Assembly (NCBI GenBank): GCA_036500605.1
Contig: DASYBU010000022.1
Span: 57,828 to 121,827, forward strand
Length of the DNA: 64,000 nucleotides
Source: JAFALK01 sp036500605
GTDB lineage: Bacteria > Pseudomonadota > Gammaproteobacteria > Burkholderiales > Burkholderiaceae_C
Direction: 5' to 3'
The position numbers and the translations under genes are program-made. Below are positions 44,207 through 53,308 of this stretch, one piece after another. Numbering within the stretch: the stretch's first letter is position 1; every line of letters begins with the position of its first letter. The notes under the pieces are model-generated. The model made no database searches. It saw nothing but the letters and a program-made list of their open reading frames with translations, and was not told where the DNA came from.

Positions 44207-44226
44207 GTGTTGCTGATGTAGCACAC
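44207..44226. promoter_or_regulatory. Candidate GntR operator
   Basis: An imperfect inverted repeat, GTGTTGCT then GATGT then AGCACAC, lies 19 bp upstream of the gntR start. Its position suits autoregulation by the YtrA-type protein. Evidence is position and symmetry only. Confidence 0.45.
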
Positions 44227-44661
44227 CATAACAAGACCGGACTGGTCGGCCCAAGCGGCCTGCGACGAACTGCATGCCGGGCCGGATGAGCTGCAGTTGT
44301 CCTCGCCGGTCGGTGTCGGTTCTCACTGAGTTCTGAATTCCTCTCACTCAGTTCTGAACTTTGATCCCATGCCCATGCCCATGCCCGTCTCCGGGCCGGG
44401 CCGGGACACAGAGCCGGGGTCAAGCTAGGGCCGGGCCGGCCAACGGCAGATGGACTTGCGCCAGGGCGCTTGGTCCGTTGAACTTTGGCCGGACGGCGGA
44501 TGTCTCTTTCATGCACGTCCATGAGCTCTATCTGTCGGCCACTTGGTGTTGCCGGTAGTGGGGTCGTGGTCGTCAGCGCAAAGCCGCTGGTATGGCGGGA
44601 GCTCGACGAGCTCCGAAAGCCGGTTACCCAGTTACGATGAAGTCAAACAGCGGAGCAGAGC
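44227..44661. other. Intergenic boundary between chromosome and accessory DNA
   Basis: No gene is supported in these 435 bp. The region holds the direct repeats at 44314-44358, a short tandem of CATGCC units at 44368-44385, and a very GC-rich stretch near 44390-44440. To the right the base composition drops, as the gene at 44662 is visibly richer in A and T than the genes to the left. The border of the acquired DNA is therefore placed here. Confidence 0.5.
44314..44358 (+). repeat. Candidate Tn7-like transposon end (TGT plus paired direct repeats)
   Basis: The sequence TGTCGG at 44314 is followed by two 17-bp direct repeats (44321-44337 and 44342-44358; TCTCACTGAGTTCTGAA and TCTCACTCAGTTCTGAA) with a period of 21 bp. 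Tn7-like ends begin with TGT and carry TnsB-binding repeats of about 20-22 bp. The transposition genes lie 4 kb inward. No matching inverted end was found within the window. The repeats could instead be tandem operators of the gntR operon. Confidence 0.5.
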
Positions 44662-47337
44662 ATGTGGGAAATCGACGGGCTCAACAATGAAAGCGATGTT
44701 GAGCAGAAGTTTCTGTATCGCTTCTTGACCGAAGCACTGCCCGTTGGCATGGGCTTGCCCAGTTCGGTCATTCAAACGAAAGCAAACCTTCGCCGCTTCG
44801 CCGTCGGAAAAGGCGCAGAGATGAAGCTCTACTACCCGGACTACGTGGTGGTGATGCTCGGTTTGCCGCTTGTCGTCGTAGAGGCAAAAGCGCCAACGGA
44901 ATCGGTCGAGGAGGGGTATCGACAGGCGCGGCTGTATGCGCACGAACTCAATGCGTTGTATCAGCCTGGTTTCAATCCAACTGCGTTCGTTGCCGCTTCG
45001 AACGGAATCGAGTTGTGGTACGGGCACGCGGATCACGCTGAACCTCTTTCTAAGGCGGTCATCGCGACGCTTGGCCCGTACTCACCAGATGTGGCGGCAC
45101 TCCACGAGCTAATTTCGTGGAAAAAGCTTTCATCGAATGCGCAAGCACTTTCTGAAGCGGTCCGGCCAAGCGCGCTATTCAAACCGCGAAGAATGGTCGG
45201 TGGTGCGGGTGCCCAGAATGAGGAAGTCGGCCGAAACACGTTTGGTGCGACGCTCACTGCATCTATCACGGCGATCTTCAACCCCACGACGCGGGCGGAA
45301 CGAACATTCATAGCAAAGAACGGATATATCCCGTCACGAAGGAGGGAACGGTACGTCGATCCCATTGATCGCGTGATTCGCACAGCGCGGCCGCCTAGTG
45401 AGACTGATGTGCAAGTTTTGGAAGATACCGCTCGACCGACTGAATTGATCGGCCGCCTCGCCAAGAAACAGGACCTTGAACATAAGGTGCTTCTACTAAT
45501 TGGTAGTGTTGGGTCCGGTAAAACGACTTTCGTGGACCATCTTCATGAAGTCGCACTTCCAAGAGCATTGGTTGCCTCCACCGTATGGTGCCGGATCGAT
45601 ATGAACGCCGCGCCGGTGTCGTCAAATGAAATCTACGATTGGCTCCGTGCGGCACTTATCCAGTCTTGCGTGGACTCGCTCCCTGACGACGATTTCGACG
45701 ATCTTGACACTCTGCGCCGCGTTTTTGCCGTCGAGATAAATCGATTTAACAAGGGAGTTGGAAAACTCTATGCAAGCCAGCCTGAAATCTTCAATGTAAA
45801 ACTTGCTGAGCATATCGAAGAAATGCAACGCGACAGGCACATGGTTGCGCAGGCTCATATTCGATTCTGCTGCGGGGACCGCGCTAAGCTTTGCATTATC
45901 GTTCTCGACAACTGCGATAAGAAAACTCGAGACGAGCAATTGCTAATGTTCGAAGCTGCACAGTGGCTGCAGAAGGAATTTCGTGCCTTGGTGATACTCC
46001 CGTTGCGAGATGAGACTTACGACAACCATAGGTCGCAGCCGCCGTTAGATACGGCCCTAAAGGACATGGTCTTCAGGATCGAGCCGCCCCTATTTCAGAA
46101 CGTTCTGGTCACTCGTGTGCAATTGGCAATGAATGAGCTAAATCGCAATTCAAGCGAAAAGCTTCACTTCTCCCTCCCAAATGGGATCAACGTTGAGTAC
46201 CCGAGATCTGATCAAGCTTATTATCTTACGTCGATAGTGACTTCGTTGTTCGAGCATGACCGCTTTGTGCGGCGCATGATTGTCGGCCTCTCGGGGCGAA
46301 ATATGCGGGATGCTTTGGAAATTTTCCTGGAGTTTTGCAATAGCGCTCATATCGGAGAGGATCAGATTTTTAAGATCCGGCAATCCGAAGGGCGCTATAC
46401 GATTCCATTTCACCAGGTTGCGACGGTTCTAATGCGAATGAATCGACGTTTTTACGATAGCGATCATTCATACGTTAAGAACCTGTTCTCGTCCAATCGC
46501 GAGGATGCGCGACCAAGTTTCTTCTGTCGATACATGATCTTGCGATGGCTGCGCGAGAAGTTCTCGTCGTCAGGTACTGCAGGGCTCAAAGGCTATTTCC
46601 CGAAGAGCATCGTCAAGCAGGAACTCATGTCCTATGGCTTGTCACCAGACATGCTCGATCGAGAGTTCAACTATCTCTTAAGCAGCAAATGCGTCCTGGC
46701 GGAGCACCTACGAATCGATTCGGTCGCGGACGAAGATTTAGTGCGCATCGGTCCGGCAGGCTTTGTGCATCTCGATCTTGTTGGCAACGTGAGCTACCTC
46801 GCCGCAGTGGCTGAGGACACGTTCTTCGCGGACCGTATTCAGGCCGAGCGCGTGGTGGCGAGAATTCGCGAAGCATCTAATCACTTGCATATTCAAACTG
46901 CGGTCGATAACGCAACCGAAGTGGTCGAGTACCTTCAGGAGGCCCGCAAGTACGTAAACCCTCCAAACGGTTCATTTCTGGCAGAGGACAGGCTTGCTGC
47001 GCTCACGGACATTGCCGATGCTGCGGAGGCGCTTGCCCGTGTCAAGCGCGACTTCTCTTGGGATCCATGGTTTGATAGCGCAAGGAGAATGCCACGTGGC
47101 TCAAGGCACGTGGCGCAAGTTGTGAATATCGTCGCGTTCGGCTGCTTCGTCGAAATGCCAGACGGACTACATGGGCTTGTTCACACCACAAACATGAATG
47201 GCTATATGGTCGGCCCGGGAGATCGGGTGGAGGTTGAGGTGAAGTGGATCGATGCAGTGCAGAGGAAGATGAGCCTATTTTTAATGGACGTCATCGAGGA
47301 GGACGCTGGCGACCTTTTTGGTCCATCGTCGTTGTAA
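44662..47337 (+). CDS. PD-(D/E)xK-like nuclease / P-loop NTPase / S1-domain protein, candidate defence gene
   Basis: The 891-residue protein combines three modules. Residues 1-150 resemble the N-terminal nuclease domain of type I restriction R subunits (HSDR_N): D60, then E74-A-K76 in VVVEAKAP form a PD-(D/E)xK-type active site. Residues about 255-650 hold a P-loop NTPase with Walker A GSVGSGKTT (281-289) and Walker B LCIIVLDNCD (410-419), followed by helical and winged-helix-like sequence. Residues about 811-878 form an S1 RNA-binding-type domain (VNIVAFGCFVEMPDGLHGLV). No helicase motifs are present. I do not recognise a named system. As single-gene cargo near a transposon end it could be anti-phage. 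Confidence 0.7.
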   Translation: MWEIDGLNNESDVEQKFLYRFLTEALPVGMGLPSSVIQTKANLRRFAVGKGAEMKLYYPDYVVVMLGLPLVVVEAKAPTESVEEGYRQARLYAHELNALYQPGFNPTAFVAASNGIELWYGHADHAEPLSKAVIATLGPYSPDVAALHELISWKKLSSNAQALSEAVRPSALFKPRRMVGGAGAQNEEVGRNTFGATLTASITAIFNPTTRAERTFIAKNGYIPSRRRERYVDPIDRVIRTARPPSETDVQVLEDTARPTELIGRLAKKQDLEHKVLLLIGSVGSGKTTFVDHLHEVALPRALVASTVWCRIDMNAAPVSSNEIYDWLRAALIQSCVDSLPDDDFDDLDTLRRVFAVEINRFNKGVGKLYASQPEIFNVKLAEHIEEMQRDRHMVAQAHIRFCCGDRAKLCIIVLDNCDKKTRDEQLLMFEAAQWLQKEFRALVILPLRDETYDNHRSQPPLDTALKDMVFRIEPPLFQNVLVTRVQLAMNELNRNSSEKLHFSLPNGINVEYPRSDQAYYLTSIVTSLFEHDRFVRRMIVGLSGRNMRDALEIFLEFCNSAHIGEDQIFKIRQSEGRYTIPFHQVATVLMRMNRRFYDSDHSYVKNLFSSNREDARPSFFCRYMILRWLREKFSSSGTAGLKGYFPKSIVKQELMSYGLSPDMLDREFNYLLSSKCVLAEHLRIDSVADEDLVRIGPAGFVHLDLVGNVSYLAAVAEDTFFADRIQAERVVARIREASNHLHIQTAVDNATEVVEYLQEARKYVNPPNGSFLAEDRLAALTDIADAAEALARVKRDFSWDPWFDSARRMPRGSRHVAQVVNIVAFGCFVEMPDGLHGLVHTTNMNGYMVGPGDRVEVEVKWIDAVQRKMSLFLMDVIEEDAGDLFGPSSL

Positions 47338-48080
47338 CGGCACCGCATTACGTTGATTGAAGCCGTCAGGTCGCGATCGAGTGGCCGATTGCTGCGCGGA
47401 TGCGATCCCGATCCCATAATCAGTATTGGGAAAGCGTGCCTTGCTCATTGTTCATCGCGTATCGCGCGCCTGCTAGCGCGTGTTCGCGATTGGCCATGTT
47501 GAACTCAACAATCAATGCAACAGAGGGGTCTGAAATGTCCTTTAAGGGAACCGTAGCTTCGGAAAAGCTTTCGAGGCTAACCGCCGACTCCTGCGCTGCC
47601 TTCCAACCGTCCGTGCAGCGCTTTCCGATTGATGACAACGAGCTAATCGCCCGGCTGCAGCGCGATCGACTGCGTGCACATCTTGCAGCGCTCTTCAAAG
47701 CGAGCCTTTGTCCGTGTTTGCCGGCGTTCGGTACGCAATTCGCGTTGGTCAACGCCCATAGGGGCAAAGCGAAGTCCGCGTCTGAATACCTCAATGAAAA
47801 GTGATTGCCCACATCACGAGGATCGTTGTGAACCATTTTCGAGTCAAATGAATTCCCTATGTGTCGAAAATATCCTCCGTGTCAATTTGATGCGGTTGAA
47901 TTTGCGACATATATATTGGATAAAACGAAATCAAGCATCTAGGCAAATGAACTCCAGGGGAAAATTGTCCTCCGCAGATGCTATTTTGCACAAATCAACT
48001 TTTGTATTTGTGGGAGCTTTTGATCGATTGAAATAATCCGCACCGTTGCCGACAGTTGCGCAAGAGCGCATCATTAACTC
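47338..48080. other. A/T-rich intergenic region before the transposition module
   Basis: This 743-bp stretch is clearly richer in A and T than the chromosome. Apart from one possible small gene (47535-47804) I see nothing coding. Bases 47850-48040 contain many A/T runs and probably the promoter of the Xre gene. A short inverted repeat TGCGC-AAGA-GCGCA at 48057-48070, just before the Xre start, may be its operator. Confidence 0.5.
47535..47804 (+). CDS. Possible small hypothetical protein
   Basis: An 89-residue frame starts at ATG 47535, preceded by GAGGGG at good spacing. The product (MSFKGTVASEKLSRLTADSC onward) has a stretch of charged residues (NELIARLQRDRLRAHLAALF) that could be a helix, and three Cys. 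No family was recognised. Reading back to 47400 is also open. It is listed because of the ribosome site only; it may be non-coding. Confidence 0.35.
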   Translation: MSFKGTVASEKLSRLTADSCAAFQPSVQRFPIDDNELIARLQRDRLRAHLAALFKASLCPCLPAFGTQFALVNAHRGKAKSASEYLNEK

Positions 48081-48629
48081 ATGCAGCTGAAGACACAGGC
48101 ATGGTTCGGCGAACGCGCGCTCAGGCTGCGCCTCGCAAAAGGCATTCGCCAGAAATCGCTGGCGACTTCATTGGGGGTGAGCGCGGCCAGGCTGTGCGCG
48201 ATTGAGCGCGGGCGGGCGATCGGCGTTTCAAGCGAGTTCGTTGATCGCTTTGGGATCTTGCTCGAACTGAACTCAACCGAACTGGCGGACTTGCAACGGG
48301 CCGCCGCGCATGACCGTGTCATGCGCGAGGCAATCAGAAGCCTAGATTCTGAGTCAGCTGATGTCGTGCGTGACGTGCTGCGCGTGCTGGACAGGGGGCG
48401 CTGGCCCGGCTTCGGCAGTTTGATCCGGCACCTTGCGGGTCACAGCCAGGAGCTGGGGCATTGCTTCCAGCAGCGGAGGGTGCCATGCAGAACTAGAACC
48501 TTCCACGCGCACATCGTCCCCGCCCAGAAACGACAAAGCCCGAGGGTGCAACCTCGGGCCCAGTCGTCCGACCCGAAGGCCAGAGCAAGTAGTGCACTTG
48601 AGCGGCCAGTATGGGCCGCATGCCCTTAG
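48081..48629 (+). CDS. Xre-type helix-turn-helix protein of the Tn7-like module
   Basis: The first ~80 residues form a Cro/C1-type helix-turn-helix (ERALRLRLAKGIRQKSLATSLGVSAARLCAIERGRA). Xre proteins are common upstream of tnsA in Tn7-like elements, where they may control transposition. The frame runs to residue 182, but the part after about residue 130 is low-complexity, Arg/Pro-rich and crosses a hairpin at 48538-48559. The original protein was probably shorter and may have lost its stop through a frameshift. Confidence 0.65.
   Translation: MQLKTQAWFGERALRLRLAKGIRQKSLATSLGVSAARLCAIERGRAIGVSSEFVDRFGILLELNSTELADLQRAAAHDRVMREAIRSLDSESADVVRDVLRVLDRGRWPGFGSLIRHLAGHSQELGHCFQQRRVPCRTRTFHAHIVPAQKRQSPRVQPRAQSSDPKARASSALERPVWAACP
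48538..48559. terminator. Hairpin inside the 3' part of the Xre frame
   Basis: GCCCGAGG and CCTCGGGC pair around a 6-nt loop. A short A-rich stretch precedes it, so it would work best on the minus strand. Its presence inside an open frame suggests that this part is not coding. Confidence 0.45.
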
Positions 48630-48798
48630 GCGTCAAGCCCTGGGGCAAGTGGGCGAACTCACCCCTTCAATTTGAAAGGGCCCGCCCAATGCGGATTCCC
48701 ATCTACCGCCTGCAGGCGTACCCCTGCCTGCGTCATGTCCCCGCTGCCAGAACTGCGAACTCGGCATCTCGCCGCCCCCGCTATCGCGGAGAGGCGCC

Positions 48799-49485
48799 AT
48801 GAACGCCCCTGTTCGAAAGCTCATCAAGCCCACGACACCGCGAACCGTCCACCTGCTCCATCTCAGCGCCTTGGAGTCGCCGGTCCAGGCAGAAGCCACC
48901 ACCGAGGCCGACTTCGTCTGCCTAGCCGCCTTATGTCCGGCGGTTCGGAGCATTGTTTCCCAGCCCTGCACGTTGGATCTCGACGGCCATCAGTTCACGC
49001 CTGACTTCCGCGTCGAATGCGACAGCGGTGCGTGTTCGTATTGGGAGGTCAAGCTCGAAGCCCGCTTCAGCAAGTACCGAACTTTATTCACCGCGGCGGC
49101 CGGCCACCTGCAAGGCCGAGGCGAGCACTTCTACGCGATCTCCAATGTGTCTTTGCGCCAGAGAAATCAGCACAAGCTCGCACGGTTGCTGGATCGCTAT
49201 GGGAAGGCTCGGCCGAAAGAGGCAGACGTTGAGCGGGTCTTGCGCGAGGCTCGCTCTCGCTCCGCAGGTTTCACCGCGGCCGAATTGGCGACGCGCGCTC
49301 AAGTAGCGCCCGAGCTGATCTATCACCTGCTCGCCCGTCGGCAGTTGAGCTTCAAGAAACGCATTGGCATTGGCAGTGCCGATCCATTGATTCATCCCCA
49401 ATACCTGGAGAAGCAAGATGACCTTCTGCTTGCGAGCTGGTTTGATGTTTCGCCGTGGCACGCGAACGCTGGAGCTAATTCGTGA
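48799..49485 (+). CDS. tnsA: TnsA-like endonuclease
   Basis: TnsA cuts the 5' ends of the transposon so that it is excised cleanly. The 228-residue protein shows a restriction-type active site: an early Glu near residue 36-40 (ATTEADFVCLAAL), D69 in FTPDFRV and E83-V-K85 in SYWEVKLEARFSK. The C-terminal half (AGFTAAELATRAQVAPELIY) has a winged-helix look, as in TnsA, and would contact TnsC. Its 3' end overlaps tnsB by about 40 bp. Confidence 0.85.
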   Translation: MNAPVRKLIKPTTPRTVHLLHLSALESPVQAEATTEADFVCLAALCPAVRSIVSQPCTLDLDGHQFTPDFRVECDSGACSYWEVKLEARFSKYRTLFTAAAGHLQGRGEHFYAISNVSLRQRNQHKLARLLDRYGKARPKEADVERVLREARSRSAGFTAAELATRAQVAPELIYHLLARRQLSFKKRIGIGSADPLIHPQYLEKQDDLLLASWFDVSPWHANAGANS

Positions 49486-51385
49486 ACTCGCGGACGGAAA
49501 GCTTGCCCTCGAGGATTGCATCACGCGAAGGCAGGTTGTCTACGACAGGGACAGGGTGCTCAGGCTGGTGTGGGCAGGCGAGATGGCCGTTGTGGATCAG
49601 AACGGCGTTGACGTCAAGGGCGAGAGTCCCACGCCGCTGACGATGGCGACGCTAACGCCTGCGGCACAGAAGACGATTGAGCGCAGGCTGGCTTATGTGA
49701 CGGCAGTCCGGAAGGCCCATCTGTCGCGGGGGATGCGGGGCGGGATCGCCAAGCTCATCGGCTCCGTTGCCGAAAGACTCGGAGACGCCAATCCGCCGTC
49801 CGATTCGACAGTGATGAGCTGGGCGCGCCGCTTCGACGCGAACCAGGGCTATGCCGGAGCCCTCGTCGATCGCAACGCCGTGCGTCGACGTAGTTCGCGG
49901 GTCAACCCGATCATGGAGGGAATCATCGAGGCAATGCTTCGGCGTGTGTACCTCACCCCAGACTGCAACTCTCTGATCCACACGCTGGCGGAGATCCACC
50001 GGGAATCCGCAAGAAAGGTTCTGGCTGGGCAGATGCCCAGCAAAGATGCACGGCTCAGCCTCGCCACGCTGAGCCGCCGGGTGGCTTCGATCGACAGATA
50101 CCGTTTGATAGAAGCCCGCCAAGGTTCGGCCCGCGCTCGCATGGTGTGCCGCACCAGCATGGACGGCGCGACGGCCGAGTATCCACTGCAGCGCGTGGAG
50201 GTAGACCACACGCCGCTCAACTGGGCCGTCATCTGCGACAGGACCGGGCTGTCCCTGGGGCGTCCTCTGCTGACGGCCCTGATCGACGCACATTCCAACT
50301 ATCTGCTCGGTTTTTACATCAGCTTCTATGGGCCGGGCCTCACCAGTGTTTCTGGGGCCTTGAGATGCGCGATTTCACCGAAGGATGAGATGACGAAAGG
50401 GCTGTCGTTGGAACATCGATGGCTGGCGGCGGGGGTGCCTGATTGGCTCGTTCTCGATAACGGCCTCGAATTTCACAGCCCGGTCTTCCAGCGAATGGGC
50501 TACGAACTGCGCATGAGCTTCACCTACTGCAGGGTGCGCACACCCTGGCTCAAGCCTCATATAGAAGGCTTCTTCCGGAGCTTGAACTCAATCACCTTGG
50601 CAAAGGGCCGCATCCACAAGCGCGTCGCCAATGTCGTGGGCATCGATCCCAATCAGGGGGCGGCCGTGACGTTCTCAGACTTCGTGCGCGGGATCGTCCA
50701 GTTCGTGGTCGACGTCCATCCATTCCAAATCAACCAGCGCAAGCTGGCACGGCCGTACGACCTGTATTCGGATGGCATAGAGCGTATGCCACCCGTGCAT
50801 TTCCCGTTCGACATGGAGTCGCTGCGCATGGCCTCTGCAATGTCCAAGGAACTGACCGTCGGCCCCGGCGGCGTCGAACTGCAGGGGCTGCCCTTCGGCG
50901 GCGCCGAATTGCTCGGCATGCGCAAACACCACGGGGAGCGATTCAAGACCCTCGTGAAGTGGGATCCCGACGACCTCAGCCAGATCTGGGTGCAGGACCC
51001 GCAGAACAAGCGATGGGTGGACAGTGCTTGCCGATGGCCGGAATACGCCCGGGACCTCAGCTGGAACCAGCACGTAGCCATCCGGAAGTTCGCGCGTCAG
51101 GAATTCAAGAACAACGGCGCCATGGAATATCTGGAGCGCGCACGGCTCCGGCTACATGACCATTGGATGGAGGCCGTTGCCTTGAAGACGCGCGCTGATC
51201 GCAAGCTTGCTGCGGTGGCTGCGGGCTATACGTCGGCCCGGGTTCTCGCAGCCGACTGCAAGCCAGCCGCGACGACAAGCGCCGAGGCAGCGCGCCGCTC
51301 CAGTGCGCCGGCGGCTGTGCCGCCTTCGGCACCGCTCCCCGTTCCCCTCTGTCACGAGGAGTTCGAAACCGTGGATCTGAACTGA
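49445..51385 (+). CDS. tnsB: TnsB-like DDE transposase
   Basis: TnsB binds the transposon ends and joins them to the target. From ATG 49445 it has 646 residues (another ATG at 49418 adds nine). The DDE triad is D254 (VEVDHTPLNW), D338 (VLDNGLEF) and E374 (KPHIEGFFRSLN), with 35 residues between the last two as in the retroviral integrase fold. A Mu-type beta-barrel region and an Ala/Pro-rich tail follow. It overlaps tnsA, so the proteins are translated together. Confidence 0.92.
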   Translation: MFRRGTRTLELIRELADGKLALEDCITRRQVVYDRDRVLRLVWAGEMAVVDQNGVDVKGESPTPLTMATLTPAAQKTIERRLAYVTAVRKAHLSRGMRGGIAKLIGSVAERLGDANPPSDSTVMSWARRFDANQGYAGALVDRNAVRRRSSRVNPIMEGIIEAMLRRVYLTPDCNSLIHTLAEIHRESARKVLAGQMPSKDARLSLATLSRRVASIDRYRLIEARQGSARARMVCRTSMDGATAEYPLQRVEVDHTPLNWAVICDRTGLSLGRPLLTALIDAHSNYLLGFYISFYGPGLTSVSGALRCAISPKDEMTKGLSLEHRWLAAGVPDWLVLDNGLEFHSPVFQRMGYELRMSFTYCRVRTPWLKPHIEGFFRSLNSITLAKGRIHKRVANVVGIDPNQGAAVTFSDFVRGIVQFVVDVHPFQINQRKLARPYDLYSDGIERMPPVHFPFDMESLRMASAMSKELTVGPGGVELQGLPFGGAELLGMRKHHGERFKTLVKWDPDDLSQIWVQDPQNKRWVDSACRWPEYARDLSWNQHVAIRKFARQEFKNNGAMEYLERARLRLHDHWMEAVALKTRADRKLAAVAAGYTSARVLAADCKPAATTSAEAARRSSAPAAVPPSAPLPVPLCHEEFETVDLN

Positions 51386-51393
51386 GGTGATGA

Positions 51394-52347
51394 ATGCAAC
51401 TGGACATCATTGATCCCAGCGACGATTGGAGCGAGGAGGAGCGTCAGGTTCGCGCCCGCCGCATGGCGACGTACTCCATCAAGGCCATCCTGGCCGCTCG
51501 CGAAATCGCGCGCAAGTACGTCATCTTTCCTGAGCTCAGGGCGGTCCTGGCGGCCTTCGATCGTGTTTATCAACTCTCCAGGGAGGTCGGCCTGCCACAA
51601 GGCATCGTGCTGACTGGACCGCCCGGGTCATCAAAGACCAGCGTGGCCACCTATTTCATGCGGTCGCTGCCGCCGGCGTCGGACGTCGCCGACGGCTTCG
51701 GCGCGCTCAGCCTTCGCATGCGCCCCAGCGCTTCAGCGGGGTTCGTGATCTCTCAGATCCTCAACGCCGTTCGCCATCCCTTCACGACTGTGCGACAAGA
51801 CCGTATCACGCCCATGCGGGATATCGCCTGTGAAGCCTTGCAGCACAAAGGCACACGAGTCATCTTCGTTGACGAGGCGCAGTGCCTGCTGCAACGCAGC
51901 CGCCCACGGGCAGGTGACGACCGGGACACATCGGCGGGCAATCTGCTGCGAGAGATGATGGATATCGCCGGCGTTGGGCTTGTGCTGCTTGGCGATCATC
52001 GTCTGCACAGTTTGGAGGAGGTGGACCAGGGGCTTGCCGATCGCGTGTCCGTGCGCATGTCGTTAGGCCCGTTCGGTAACGACGGGACATGGGCAACCTT
52101 CCTGAGCGAGCTGGCGCGCAACGTCAAGGCGATTGATCTCGGTTTGCTCGCCGACGATTCGGTGCGCGCATCAACCCACGCGGCGACTGGAGGCTGCCGG
52201 CGCGCGGTGATGAGGTTGGTCGTGGAAGCGGTGTTGGTCGCCGTCGATGCGGAATCCACAGCCGTGACGCAGGCGCATCTTCGGCTGGCATATCAGCGGA
52301 CGAGCGGCCCCTGCCACGCGGTGCCCAATCCCTATGGCAATGACTGA
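51394..52347 (+). CDS. tnsC: TnsC/TniB-like AAA+ regulator
   Basis: TnsC is the ATP-dependent switch between target-choosing TniQ and the transposase. The 317-residue protein has Walker A GPPGSSKT (75-82) and Walker B VIFVDEAQCLL (about 155-165). The sensor segment VGLVLLGDHRLHSL follows. It starts 8 bp after tnsB and ends inside the start of tniQ1. The Ser-Ser in the P-loop is unusual but keeps the Lys and Thr. Confidence 0.9.
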   Translation: MQLDIIDPSDDWSEEERQVRARRMATYSIKAILAAREIARKYVIFPELRAVLAAFDRVYQLSREVGLPQGIVLTGPPGSSKTSVATYFMRSLPPASDVADGFGALSLRMRPSASAGFVISQILNAVRHPFTTVRQDRITPMRDIACEALQHKGTRVIFVDEAQCLLQRSRPRAGDDRDTSAGNLLREMMDIAGVGLVLLGDHRLHSLEEVDQGLADRVSVRMSLGPFGNDGTWATFLSELARNVKAIDLGLLADDSVRASTHAATGGCRRAVMRLVVEAVLVAVDAESTAVTQAHLRLAYQRTSGPCHAVPNPYGND

Positions 52348-53308
52348 CGACCGCCAACTTCCGGTGCGCTTGGAGCCCGCGCCATCGGAATCAGGTCTTG
52401 GCTTCATTCTGCGAGCGCTTCGTGCCAACGGTATCCCGTTTGACCGAGGCGTGCAGTGGCTCAATTTTGAACGTCACAGGCCCATGGATCGCGCCAATGC
52501 GCGGCGAGTTGCCTGGTCACTCAATGTGGATGCTGATCAATTTGGCGAACGTCTGGTGACGCGCGACCCCGGTGGTGGCAAGGGGTGGGTGCGGCTGGCG
52601 GGCCAACGTCTTCGGCGTCAGGTCGCGCCGAACGTACTCTACGCAAAGCTCTGCCCGCAGTGCGTTCGTGAACGAGGCGTTACTCGCTTGAGCTGGTTGC
52701 TTCGCGCGGCCGTCGGGTGCCCGTTCCATGGCTACAGCTTGATCTGGACATGCCCGACCTGCGGCCGAGGTATCGGCTGGGATCGGCCGGCGGTTGACCT
52801 GTGCCGTTGTGGCCGCCACTTCAGGTGCGCCACTGCGCCACCGCTCGAGTCTGGTGTTAGAGGATGGCTCTGCTGGCTCGAGGCTGCTTTGAGTTCAAGC
52901 AAGCTGCAGCCGACAGTCATGCCTGCGTTCGACAAGCTGCCAATGGTCCTGCGCCATTTGAGTGTCGATGGCGCTTTCAGGATCATCGAAGCGATGGGCA
53001 TGATCGCTGCGCCTGGGCAATCGGTGCGGGGAGCGATGTCGAAGTGCTCGGCGCCGCGTGAACTGGGTGCAGTCATTGCACGTGGTCTGGAAAGGCTGTC
53101 GGCGATCGAGGCTGATCTAGAGAATGCGCCACGCTTCGGGGCCGTGACGAATCAAGTCGCACTCGCGCGGCTTTTCAAGGACTGCGCTGCCATCGAGGAT
53201 CAGTCGTTGGCGTGGTGGCTCCTGAACGCCATGCGCAGCGACATCGACCCGGGCGCAACGAGAGCAGGGACTCAACCCAAGTGGCAGCTCCCGCTGTTCG
53301 TCACATGA
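52340..53308 (+). CDS. TniQ family target-selection protein 1
   Basis: The protein has 322 residues from ATG 52340 (MTDDRQLPVRLEPAPSESGL), which overlaps the tnsC stop. After the TniQ start come zinc-binding Cys and His pairs (CPQCVRERG, CPFHGYSLIWTCPTCGRG, LCRCGRHF). TniQ/TnsD proteins bind a target DNA site or a guide complex and recruit TnsC. The C-terminal part is shorter than in TnsD of Tn7. Which site it binds cannot be deduced. Confidence 0.85.
   Translation: MTDDRQLPVRLEPAPSESGLGFILRALRANGIPFDRGVQWLNFERHRPMDRANARRVAWSLNVDADQFGERLVTRDPGGGKGWVRLAGQRLRRQVAPNVLYAKLCPQCVRERGVTRLSWLLRAAVGCPFHGYSLIWTCPTCGRGIGWDRPAVDLCRCGRHFRCATAPPLESGVRGWLCWLEAALSSSKLQPTVMPAFDKLPMVLRHLSVDGAFRIIEAMGMIAAPGQSVRGAMSKCSAPRELGAVIARGLERLSAIEADLENAPRFGAVTNQVALARLFKDCAAIEDQSLAWWLLNAMRSDIDPGATRAGTQPKWQLPLFVT

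Noticed and set aside
43839..44522. Long N-terminal extension of the ABC ATPase frame
   Set aside because: It overlaps gntR and the repeat region. The ATG at 43838 has a strong ribosome site and gives the normal protein length.
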